IMG/VR virus record: IMGVR_UViG_3300042549_010246
Span: 20,706-84,705 of that record
DNA from: a virus
Length of the DNA stretch: 64,000 nucleotides
Direction: 5' to 3' (one strand)
In this document: piece by piece, positions 34,601-46,600 of the stretch
Layout: each line of letters opens with the position of its first letter
How positions within the stretch are numbered: position 1 is the stretch's first letter
Program-made: the position numbers and the translations under genes
Notes under the pieces: generated by a model
Told to the model about the DNA's origin: nothing
The model's database searches: none
Seen by the model: only the letters and a program-made list of their open reading frames with translations

Positions 34601-37600
34601 AATCAGGAACGTCGGGAACTGCGGGTTCAAGCGGTAGTACAGGTACATCAGGTTCTGCGGGCACAAGTGGTAGCACAGGTACTTCGGGTTCTGCGGGTTC
34701 AAGCGGAACAAGCGGCTCTTCAGGCACTTCGGGCGAAAATGGCTCAAGCGGTACTTCAGGTTCAACGGGCTCAAGCGGAACAAGCGGTAGCACAGGAACT
34801 TCAGGTTCTACGGGTACAAGTGGTTCAAGCGGTAGCACAGGCTCAAGTGGGTCTTCGGGCGAATCAGGAACTTCAGGTTCTACGGGCACTTCGGGTTCTA
34901 CAGGTTCTTCAGGAACAAGTGGTGAATCAGGAACATCAGGCACTACGGGTTCAAGCGGTTCGACAGGTTCTTCAGGAACGTCGGGCTCAAGTGGTACATC
35001 GGCATCAAGTGGAACGAGCGGCTCATCAGGTATAAATGGTTCTTCAGGAACTTCAGGAAGCACAGGTACTTCGGGTTCTGCAGGAACTTCAGGTGCAAAT
35101 GGCTCTTCAGGAACAAGCGGAAGCGCAGGTTCAAGTGGAACAAGTGGTTCTACGGGTTCTTCAGGCACTTCGGGTAGTTCAGGAACGTCCGCATCAAGCG
35201 GTTCAAGTGGTTCAAGCGGCTCTACGGGGTCAAGCGGAACTTCAGGTTCATCAGGAACTTCAGGCGCAAATGGCTCTTCAGGAACAAGCGGAAGTGCGGG
35301 TTCAAGTGGAACAAGCGGTTCAACAGGTTCTTCAGGGACATCAGGTTCAAGTGGTACATCCGCATCAAGCGGCTCAAGCGGTTCAACAGGTTCTTCAGGA
35401 ACATCAGGAAGCGCAGGCTCATCAGGAACTTCAGGCGCGAATGGTTCTTCAGGAACAAGCGGTTCATCAGCAACATCGGGTTCAGCAGGTTCAAGTGGTT
35501 CTGCGGGTACTTCAGGTAGTTCAGCAACATCAGGTTCTTCAGGGTCTTCAGGCACTTCAGGTAGTTCAGGTACCTCAGGGGCTAACGGTTCATCGGGAAC
35601 AAGTGGCTCATCAGGAACGAGTGGTTCTACAGGTTCAAGCGGCACATCGGGTGCCAATGGTTCATCGGGAACATCGGGTTCTTCAGGAACAAGCGGTTCT
35701 GCGGGTTCAAGTGGCTCTACAGGCTCATCGGGAACATCAGGCTCTTCAGGAACAAGTGGTTCTGCGGGGTCAAGTGGCTCTACGGGCTCTTCGGGAACAA
35801 GCGGCTCTTCGGGTTCAAGTGGAACATCAGGTGCAAATGGTTCGAGCGGAACTGCAGGTTCAAGTGGTACATCAGGTTCTTCAGGAACAAGCGGAAGCGC
35901 GGGTTCAAGTGGAACATCAGGTGCAAATGGCTCTTCAGGTACTGCAGGTTCGTCAGGAACAAGCGGAAGCGCAGGCTCAAGTGGTTCTGCAGGTACGTCG
36001 GGAGCAAATGGCTCTTCAGGGACTTCGGGTAGTTCAGGTTCAAGTGGCTCCACAGGTTCAAGTGGAACATCGGGAAGTTCAGGTTCTACAGGAACTTCAG
36101 GGTCTTCAGGAACATCGGCATCAAGTGGAACTTCAGGTTCTTCAGGAAGTGCAGGAACGTCAGGAGCAAATGGTTCTTCAGGAACATCAGGGTCAAGCGG
36201 TAGTTCGGGTTCAACAGGTTCGTCAGGAACATCGGGTGCAAATGGCTCATCGGGAACAAGTGGTTCTGCGGGTTCAAGTGGCTCTACAGGTTCTTCAGGA
36301 ACATCAGGGTCTTCAGGAACTTCAGGTTCTACAGGTTCAAGCGGTTCTGCAGGTACATCAGGTAGTTCGGCAACTTCAGGCTCTTCAGGTTCTTCAGGAA
36401 CAAGCGGAAGTGCAGGAACATCAGGTGCAAATGGCTCTTCAGGGACTTCGGGTTCATCAGGAACAAGCGGAAGCACGGGTTCAAGCGGTTCTGCGGGTAC
36501 ATCAGGTGCAAACGGCTCTTCGGGCACTTCAGGCTCCACAGGTTCAAGCGGAACTTCAGGTTCTGCAGGTTCAAGTGGTTCTACAGGCTCTTCAGGAACA
36601 TCGGGTTCTACAGGTTCAAGTGGTTCAACGGGCTCTTCAGGGACTTCGGGTTCATCAGGAACAAGCGGAAGCGCGGGTTCAAGCGGTTCTGCGGGCACTT
36701 CAGGTGCCAACGGCTCTTCAGGAACTTCAGGCTCTTCAGGTACAAGCGGAAACGCAGGCTCTTCAGGTACATCAGGTTCATCAGGCTCAAGTGGTTCTGC
36801 AGGGACAAGCGGTTCTACAGGTTCATCAGGAACAAGTGGCTCTGCAGGTTCAAGTGGAACATCAGGTTCAGCGGGTTCAAGTGGTTCAACAGGTTCCTCA
36901 GGTACTTCAGGCGCAAATGGCTCTTCAGGTACTTCAGGCTCTTCAGGAACTTCGGGAAGCACAGGTTCAAGTGGCTCTTCAGGGTCTACAGGCTCATCAG
37001 GAACTTCAGGTTCATCAGGAACGAGTGGTTCTACGGGTTCAAGCGGTTCTACAGGTTCTTCAGGAACAAGCGGTAGCGCAGGTTCATCGGGAACATCGGG
37101 CGCAAATGGTTCGAGCGGAACATCGGGCTCATCAGGAACTTCAGGGTCTACAGGTTCTTCAGGAACTGCAGGCTCATCAGGTACTTCAGGAACAAGAGGT
37201 TCTTCAGGTACAAGCGGAAGTACGGGTTCAAGTGGTTCTACAGGTTCTTCAGGTACTTCAGGCTCAAGCGGCACAAGTGGAAGCGCAGGCTCTTCGGGCT
37301 CTGCAGGTACTTCAGGTGCAAACGGGTCATCAGGAACGTCAGGTTCAAGCGGTACAAGTGGTAGCACGGGCTCAAGTGGTTCTTCAGGTTCTACAGGCAC
37401 TTCAGGAACGGCAGGCTCTTCAGGAACAAGTGGAAGCGCGGGTTCAAGCGGTTCAACAGGTTCTTCAGGGTCAAGCGGAACAGCAGGCTCGTCAGGAACA
37501 TCAGGAGCGAATGGGTCCTCAGGCACTTCAGGTTCAAGTGGTTCTTCAGGTTCAACAGGTTCTTCGGGAACATCAGGGTCTTCAGGAACAAGCGGAAGCG

Positions 37601-40600
37601 CAGGTTCAAGCGGTTCTACAGGTTCTTCGGGCTCAAGTGGTACTGCAGGTTCTTCAGGAACATCGGCATCAAGTGGTAGCGCAGGAACTTCAGGTTCATC
37701 AGGAACTTCGGGTGCAAACGGTTCAAGCGGAACGAGCGGAAGCGCAGGTTCATCAGGAACCTCGGGCTCTTCAGGTTCTGCAGGAACTTCAGGTATAAAT
37801 GGTTCTTCAGGAACATCGGGGTCTTCAGGGACATCGGGTTCTTCAGGTTCAAGTGGTTCAACAGGCTCAAGTGGAACAAGCGGTAGCGCGGGTTCAAGCG
37901 GTTCTACAGGTTCATCGGGCTCAAGCGGAACTGCGGGTTCATCAGGAACTTCAGGCGCAAATGGTTCTTCAGGAACGAGCGGAAGCGCAGGTTCATCAGG
38001 AACATCAGGTTCAAGCGGAACATCAGGAACTGCAGGTTCAAGCGGAACGTCGGGTACAAGAGGTTCAAGTGGAACGAGTGGCAGCACAGGTTCAAGCGGT
38101 TCTACGGGTTCTTCAGGCACCTCAGGTTCTTCAGGAACTTCAGGAGCAAACGGTTCATCAGGGACTTCAGGTTCAAGCGGAACAAGTGGTTCTGCGGGCT
38201 CTTCAGGCACTTCGGGTTCAAGCGGAACAAGCGGTAGCACAGGGTCAAGTGGGTCAACAGGTTCAAGTGGCACAAGCGGTAGCGCAGGTTCTTCAGGAAC
38301 ATCAGGTTCTGCAGGTTCCTCAGGTACTTCAGGCGCAAATGGTTCAAGCGGAACAAGCGGAAGCGCAGGTTCTTCGGGTTCTACGGGCTCATCAGGTACC
38401 TCAGGTTCAAGCGGAACAAGCGGTAGCGCAGGCTCAAGCGGTTCTACAGGTTCAAGTGGAACATCAGGCTCGGCAGGTTCAAGTGGCTCAACAGGTTCAT
38501 CAGGTTCTTCAGGAACTGCAGGCTCTTCAGGAACATCAGGAGCAAACGGCTCAAGTGGCACATCGGGCTCTTCAGGAAGCGCGGGCTCTTCGGGTTCTAC
38601 AGGAAGTTCAGGAACCTCAGGTTCAAGTGGAACGAGCGGTAGCACAGGTTCTTCGGGTTCTACGGGCTCTTCAGGCACATCAGGCTCAAGCGGAACATCC
38701 GCGTCAAGTGGTTCTTCGGGTACATCGGGTTCCGCAGGTTCTTCAGGAACTTCGGGAGCAAATGGCTCTTCAGGAACTTCGGGCTCTGCAGGAAGTGCGG
38801 GCTCAAGCGGTTCAACAGGCTCTTCAGGCACATCAGGCTCAAGCGGAACATCAGGAAGTACGGGTTCAAGTGGCTCTACGGGTTCGTCAGGAACTTCGGG
38901 TTCTTCAGCAACATCAGGCTCTGCGGGTTCTTCGGGAACAGCAGGCTCGTCAGGTTCTTCGGGAACTTCGGGCGCAAACGGCTCAAGTGGTACTTCAGGT
39001 TCTGCAGGTTCTACAGGCTCAAGTGGTACTTCGGGCTCCTCAGGAACTTCGGGCACAGCGGGTTCAAGTGGTACTTCGGGCACAGCGGGTTCAAGTGGTA
39101 CTTCAGGCACAAGGGGTTCGAGCGGTACTTCAGGAAGTACAGGCTCAAGCGGTTCTACGGGTTCATCAGGAACGAGTGGTTCTTCAGGCACCTCGGGTGC
39201 AAACGGTTCAAGCGGAACTTCGGGTTCTTCAGGTAGTGCGGGGTCAAGTGGCTCTACAGGCTCATCAGGAACTTCAGGTTCAAGCGGTACAAGTGGTAGT
39301 ACAGGTTCTTCAGGCTCTACGGGTTCTTCAGGGACATCAGGTTCATCAGCAACTTCGGGCTCTGCAGGTTCGTCAGGGACTTCAGGAAGTGCGGGTTCAT
39401 CAGGTACTTCGGGGGCAAATGGGTCGAGCGGAACAAGCGGTAGCGCAGGTTCTTCGGGTTCTACAGGTTCATCAGGAACCTCAGGTTCAAGCGGAACAAG
39501 CGGAAGTGCAGGCTCAAGCGGTTCAACGGGTTCAAGCGGAACATCAGGCTCTGCAGGTTCAAGTGGAACGAGCGGTTCTGCAGGTTCTTCAGGAAGTGCG
39601 GGCTCATCAGGTACATCAGGTGCAAATGGTTCAAGCGGAACAAGCGGAAGCGCGGGTTCTTCAGGAAGCACAGGTTCATCAGGAACATCGGGTTCTTCAG
39701 GAACAAGCGGTAGCACGGGTTCTTCGGGGTCTACAGGCTCAAGCGGAACAAGCGGTAGCGCAGGTTCTTCAGGAACATCGGCATCAAGTGGAAGTTCAGG
39801 AAGCGCAGGTACATCAGGAAGTTCAGGAACATCGGGGGCCAACGGCTCAAGCGGTACTTCAGGTTCTGCAGGTAGTGCGGGCTCAAGTGGTTCTACAGGG
39901 TCAAGTGGTACTTCGGGTTCATCAGGAACAAGTGGTAGCACGGGTTCAAGTGGTTCTACAGGCTCATCAGGAACTTCAGGTTCGAGTGGAACAAGTGGTA
40001 GTGCAGGTTCAAGCGGAACTTCAGGTTCTTCGGGAACTTCGGGCACAGCGGGGTCAAGCGGTACTTCAGGAACAAGAGGTTCGTCAGGAACTTCAGGTTC
40101 GACAGGTTCATCAGGTTCTACGGGCTCATCAGGTTCTACAGGAACTTCAGGCTCAAGCGGTTCGTCAGGAACTTCAGGAGCAAACGGTTCAAGTGGTACA
40201 AGCGGTAGTGCGGGCTCATCAGGTTCTACAGGTTCTTCAGGCACATCAGGCTCAAGCGGTACATCAGGAAGCGCGGGTTCAAGCGGCTCTACGGGGTCAT
40301 CAGGAACATCAGGTTCTTCAGCAACTTCGGGTTCTGCAGGTTCATCAGGAACTGCAGGCTCTTCAGGTTCTTCGGGAACTTCAGGTGCAAATGGCTCAAG
40401 CGGTTCAAGCGGAACAAGTGGTAGTTCAGGTTCATCAGGCTCTACAGGTTCTTCAGGAACATCAGGTTCAAGCGGAACAAGCGGAAGCGCGGGTTCTTCG
40501 GGTTCAACGGGTTCAAGCGGTACAAGCGGCTCTTCAGGAACATCGGCATCAAGCGGAAGTTCAGGAAGCGCAGGCACATCAGGTAGTTCGGGTACTTCAG

Positions 40601-43600
40601 GAGCAAATGGTTCAAGTGGCTCAAGTGGAACAAGTGGTTCTTCAGGAAGCGCAGGTTCAACAGGGTCATCAGGTTCATCAGGAACTTCGGGTTCGAGCGG
40701 TACAAGTGGTTCAACAGGTTCAAGCGGCTCTACGGGCTCAAGTGGGTCTACGGGTACATCGGGTTCAAGCGGTTCAAGCGGAACTTCGGGAGTAAATGGT
40801 TCAAGTGGTTCATCAGGAACAAGTGGTAGTGCAGGTTCAAGTGGAACAAGTGGTTCTGCGGGTTCATCAGGAACATCAGGCTCTGCAGGCTCTTCGGGAA
40901 CTTCAGGCACAGCGGGTTCAAGTGGAACATCAGGAACACGTGGTTCTTCAGGTTCATCAGGCTCTACAGGTTCTTCAGGTACTTCGGGTTCATCAGGAAC
41001 AAGTGGTAGCACGGGTTCATCAGGCTCTACAGGTTCAAGCGGAACGTCGGGCTCATCAGGAACATCAGCATCAAGCGGAAGTTCAGGAAGCGCGGGTACA
41101 TCGGGCTCAAGCGGAACTTCAGGAGCAAATGGCTCGTCAGGTACTTCGGGCTCTTCAGGAAGTGCGGGCTCAAGCGGTTCAACAGGTTCTTCGGGCACAT
41201 CAGGCTCAAGCGGTACATCAGGAAGCGCGGGTTCAAGTGGTTCTACAGGTTCTTCGGGAACAAGCGGTAGCGCAGGTTCTTCAGGCACATCGGGTTCTGC
41301 AGGCTCGTCAGGCACGTCAGGTGCAAATGGCTCAAGTGGTACTTCGGGGTCTGCGGGTAGTGCGGGTTCATCGGGCTCTACGGGTTCATCAGGGACATCA
41401 GGTTCAAGCGGTACATCAGGAAGCGCAGGTTCTTCAGGCTCTACAGGTTCTTCAGGAACGAGTGGTAGCGCGGGTTCTTCAGGTACATCAGGTTCTGCGG
41501 GCTCTTCAGGCACATCAGGTGCAAACGGTTCAAGTGGTACAAGCGGAAGCGCAGGTTCAAGCGGTTCTACGGGTTCGAGCGGTACGAGCGGGTCAAGCGG
41601 AACAAGTGGTAGTACAGGTTCAAGCGGTTCAACAGGCTCAAGTGGAACAAGCGGAAGCACAGGCTCTTCAGGCACATCGGGCTCGGCAGGTTCTTCAGGA
41701 ACATCAGGCTCGGCAGGTTCTTCAGGAACATCAGGCACAGCAGGTTCGAGTGGTACTTCAGGAACACGTGGTTCTTCAGGTTCATCAGGTTCTACAGGAA
41801 CGAGCGGTTCAAGCGGAACAAGCGGTAGCACAGGTTCAAGCGGTTCAACGGGTTCGAGCGGAACAAGTGGAAGTACAGGTTCTTCAGGCTCTACAGGCTC
41901 AAGTGGAACATCAGGTTCAAGCGGAACAAGTGGAAGCACAGGTTCAAGCGGCTCAACGGGTTCAAGTGGTACTTCGGGTTCATCAGGAACATCAGCATCA
42001 AGCGGAAGTTCAGGAAGTGCGGGTACCTCAGGTAGTTCAGGCACTTCAGGGGCAAATGGGTCGAGTGGCTCAAGCGGAACAGCAGGTTCTTCAGGAAGCG
42101 CAGGTTCTTCGGGTTCTACAGGTTCTTCAGGAACAAGCGGTTCATCAGGAACAAGTGGTAGCGCAGGTTCTTCAGGCTCTACAGGCTCAAGCGGAACAAG
42201 CGGTAGCGCAGGTTCATCAGGCACATCGGGTTCTGCAGGCTCTTCAGGCACATCAGGTGCAAATGGTTCAAGTGGCACAAGCGGTTCAAGCGGAAGCGCA
42301 GGTTCTTCGGGTTCTACAGGAAGTTCAGGAACCTCAGGTTCAAGTGGCACAAGTGGTAGCACAGGTTCAAGCGGGTCAACAGGTTCAAGCGGAACGAGCG
42401 GTAGCGCAGGTTCTTCAGGAACATCAGGCTCGGCAGGTTCTTCAGGAACATCAGGCACAGCGGGCTCTTCAGGCACGTCAGGCACAGCAGGTTCAAGTGG
42501 TACTTCGGGAACACGTGGTTCTTCAGGTTCATCAGGTTCTACAGGAACAAGCGGTTCAAGCGGAACAAGTGGAAGCACAGGCTCAAGCGGCTCTACAGGC
42601 TCAAGTGGTACTTCGGGTTCGTCAGGAACATCGGCATCAAGTGGAAGTTCAGGAAGTGCGGGTACCTCAGGTAGTTCAGGCACTTCAGGGGCAAATGGCT
42701 CGAGTGGCTCAAGCGGAACATCAGGGTCTTCAGGAAGCGCAGGTTCTTCAGGTTCTACAGGTTCTTCGGGAACAAGCGGTTCATCAGGAACAAGTGGTAG
42801 CACGGGCTCAAGCGGTTCTACAGGCTCAAGTGGGTCTACGGGAACATCGGGCTCAAGCGGAACTTCAGGGGTAAATGGGTCAAGTGGTTCTTCAGGAACT
42901 TCGGGTTCTGCGGGCTCATCAGGAACGTCAGGTTCTGCGGGCTCTTCGGGAACGAGCGGAAGCGCAGGTTCAAGCGGAAGCACAGGTTCATCAGGTTCTA
43001 CAGGCTCATCAGGAACGTCGGGTTCTGCGGGCTCATCAGGAACGTCAGGTTCTGCGGGCTCTTCGGGAACTTCAGGCACAGCAGGTTCAAGTGGAACATC
43101 AGGAACTCGAGGTTCTTCAGGTTCATCAGGTTCTACAGGCACTTCAGGCTCAAGCGGAACAAGTGGAAGCACAGGTTCAAGCGGGTCAACGGGCTCAAGC
43201 GGAACAAGTGGAAGTACAGGTTCAAGCGGTTCGACAGGTTCAAGTGGAACAAGTGGAAGTACAGGTTCATCGGGTTCTACGGGTTCAAGCGGTACGAGTG
43301 GCTCATCAGGAACATCGGCATCAAGCGGAAGTTCAGGAAGTGCAGGTACGTCAGGTAGTTCAGGAACATCAGGAGCAAACGGCTCATCAGGCTCATCAGG
43401 AACTGCAGGTTCGTCAGGTAGCGCAGGTTCTACAGGTTCTTCAGGTTCCTCAGGAACTTCGGGTTCATCAGGAACAAGCGGAAGCGCGGGTTCAACAGGT
43501 TCATCGGGCTCAAGTGGGTCTACGGGAACATCGGGCTCAAGTGGCTCAAGCGGTACATCAGGTGCAAATGGCTCGAGCGGCTCAAGCGGAACAAGCGGTA

Positions 43601-46600
43601 GTGCGGGCTCATCAGGAACTTCGGGTTCTGCAGGCTCATCAGGAACGTCAGGTTCTGCAGGCTCTTCGGGAACTTCAGGTACAGCGGGGTCAAGTGGAAC
43701 GTCAGGAACGCGCGGTTCGTCAGGTTCATCAGGTTCAACGGGTTCTTCAGGAACTTCAGGCTCAAGCGGAACAAGTGGAAGTACAGGTTCATCAGGTTCA
43801 ACGGGTTCAAGCGGAACCTCAGGCTCATCAGGAACATCGGCATCAAGCGGAAGTTCAGGAAGCGCGGGAACATCGGGCTCAAGCGGAACTTCAGGGGCTA
43901 ATGGCTCGAGTGGAACAAGCGGTTCGAGCGGAAGCGCGGGTTCTTCAGGTAGCACAGGTTCATCGGGAACATCAGGCTCATCGGGTACGAGCGGAAGCAC
44001 GGGTTCTTCAGGTTCTACGGGTTCAAGCGGAACAGCGGGTTCAAGCGGTACTTCGGGTTCTTCAGGCTCAAGTGGCTCTGCAGGTACATCGGGCGCAAAT
44101 GGTTCTTCAGGAACTTCAGGTTCAAGTGGAAGCGCAGGCTCATCAGGGTCTACGGGCTCAAGCGGAACGAGTGGCTCTGCGGGTTCATCAGGAACAGCAG
44201 GAACTTCGGGGTCTTCGGGTACTTCAGGTACAGCAGGTTCAAGTGGTACTTCGGGTACACGGGGTTCATCAGGTTCTTCAGGGTCTACAGGAACTTCGGG
44301 TTCAAGCGGAACTTCAGGGGCAAATGGCTCAAGTGGAACGAGTGGCTCAAGTGGAAGCGCGGGCTCATCAGGCTCTACGGGCTCAAGCGGAACAAGTGGT
44401 AGCACGGGTTCTTCGGGCTCTACAGGGTCATCAGGAACAAGTGGTTCTTCAGGTACATCAGGCTCAAGCGGTAGCGCGGGTTCAAGCGGTAGCGCAGGAA
44501 CATCAGGAGCAAATGGCTCAAGTGGAACGAGTGGTTCTGCAGGAAGCGCAGGTTCTTCGGGTAGCACAGGTTCATCAGGAACTGCAGGTTCAAGTGGTAC
44601 GGCAGGTTCTTCGGGTAGTGCAGGCTCAAGCGGGTCTACGGGTTCAAGCGGAACTTCGGGTTCAAGTGGCTCATCAGGAACATCAGGAGCGAATGGCTCA
44701 AGCGGTTCAAGCGGAACAAGTGGTTCTGCGGGCTCTTCAGGCACATCAGGAACTGCAGGCTCAAGCGGAACATCAGGAACTCGAGGTTCTTCAGGTTCAT
44801 CAGGTTCTACAGGCTCAAGTGGGTCTACGGGTACGTCAGGCTCGAGCGGCTCAAGCGGAAGCGCGGGTACCTCAGGGGCAAACGGCTCAAGTGGTACAAG
44901 TGGGTCTTCAGGAAGTGCAGGTTCTACAGGGTCTTCGGGTTCATCAGGAACATCGGGTTCAAGCGGAACAAGCGGAAGTGCAGGTTCAAGCGGCTCTACA
45001 GGCTCAAGTGGCTCTACGGGCACTTCAGGCTCAAGTGGCTCGAGCGGAAGTGCAGGCACATCGGGTGCAAATGGCTCAAGTGGTACAAGTGGTTCTGCAG
45101 GAAGTGCGGGTTCAAGTGGGTCTACGGGTTCGTCAGGAACTGCAGGTTCCTCAGGAACGAGCGGTAGTGCGGGCTCAAGCGGCTCTACAGGCTCAAGTGG
45201 GTCTACAGGTACGTCAGGTTCCTCAGGCTCTTCAGGCACATCAGGAACTGCAGGTTCAAGCGGAACATCAGGAACTCGAGGTTCTTCAGGTTCTTCAGGT
45301 TCTACAGGCTCAAGTGGCTCTACGGGTACTTCAGGTTCAAGCGGAAGCGCGGGTACATCGGGTGCAAACGGTTCTTCAGGAACATCAGGCTCAAGCGGAA
45401 GTACAGGTTCAAGTGGCTCTACAGGGTCAAGTGGAACATCAGGTTCTTCAGGAAGTGCGGGTTCTACAGGTTCTTCAGGGTCTTCAGGAACAGCGGGTTC
45501 ATCAGGAACATCGGCATCAAGCGGAAGTTCAGGAAGCGCAGGTACTTCAGGGGCCAACGGTTCTTCGGGTACTTCGGGCTCATCAGGAAGCGCGGGTTCT
45601 ACGGGTTCATCAGGCTCAAGCGGAACAGCGGGCTCATCAGGAAGCGCAGGTTCAAGTGGTTCTACGGGTTCAAGCGGCACCGCAGGTTCAAGCGGAACTT
45701 CAGGTACACGCGGTTCATCAGGCTCAAGCGGTTCAGCGGGTACTTCAGGTGCGAATGGTTCAAGTGGTTCAAGCGGAACGAGTGGCTCTTCAGGAAGTGC
45801 AGGTTCAACAGGTTCGAGCGGTTCTACGGGTACATCAGGCTCAAGCGGCTCAAGTGGAACGAGCGGCTCTTCAGGAAGTGCAGGTTCAACAGGTTCGAGC
45901 GGTTCTACGGGTACATCAGGCTCAAGTGGCTCAAGTGGAAACACGGGTGCTGCGGGTTCATCAGGAACTTCGGGTTCTTCAGGAAGCGCAGGGTCAAGTG
46001 GTTCTACGGGTTCAAGCGGAACGAGCGGCTCATCAGGTAGCGCAGGCTCTACGGGTTCAAGCGGGTCTACGGGTACTTCAGGCTCAAGCGGCTCAAGCGG
46101 AAATACGGGTGCGGCAGGTTCTTCAGGAACGAGCGGCTCATCAGGTAGCGCAGGCTCTACGGGTTCTTCGGGTTCATCAGGAACTGCGGGTTCTTCAGGT
46201 ACGTCAGGTACAAGAGGTTCATCAGGCTCAAGTGGTTCTACGGGTTCAAGCGGCTCTACAGGTACGTCAGGCTCAAGCGGTTCAAGTGGAAACACGGGTG
46301 CGGCAGGTTCTTCAGGAACGAGCGGCTCATCAGGAAGCGCGGGTTCTACGGGTTCTTCAGGTTCTACGGGAACTTCGGGTTCGAGCGGTTCAAGTGGAAA
46401 CACGGGTGCGGCAGGTTCTTCAGGAACATCGGGCTCAAGCGGTTCGAGCGGTTCAAGTGGAAACACAGGTGCGGCAGGTTCTTCAGGAACATCGGGCTCA
46501 AGCGGGTCAAGCGGAAACACGGGTGCAGCGGGTTCTTCAGGTACTTCGGGCTCAAGCGGTTCAAGTGGAAACACAGGTGCGGCAGGTTCTTCAGGAACTT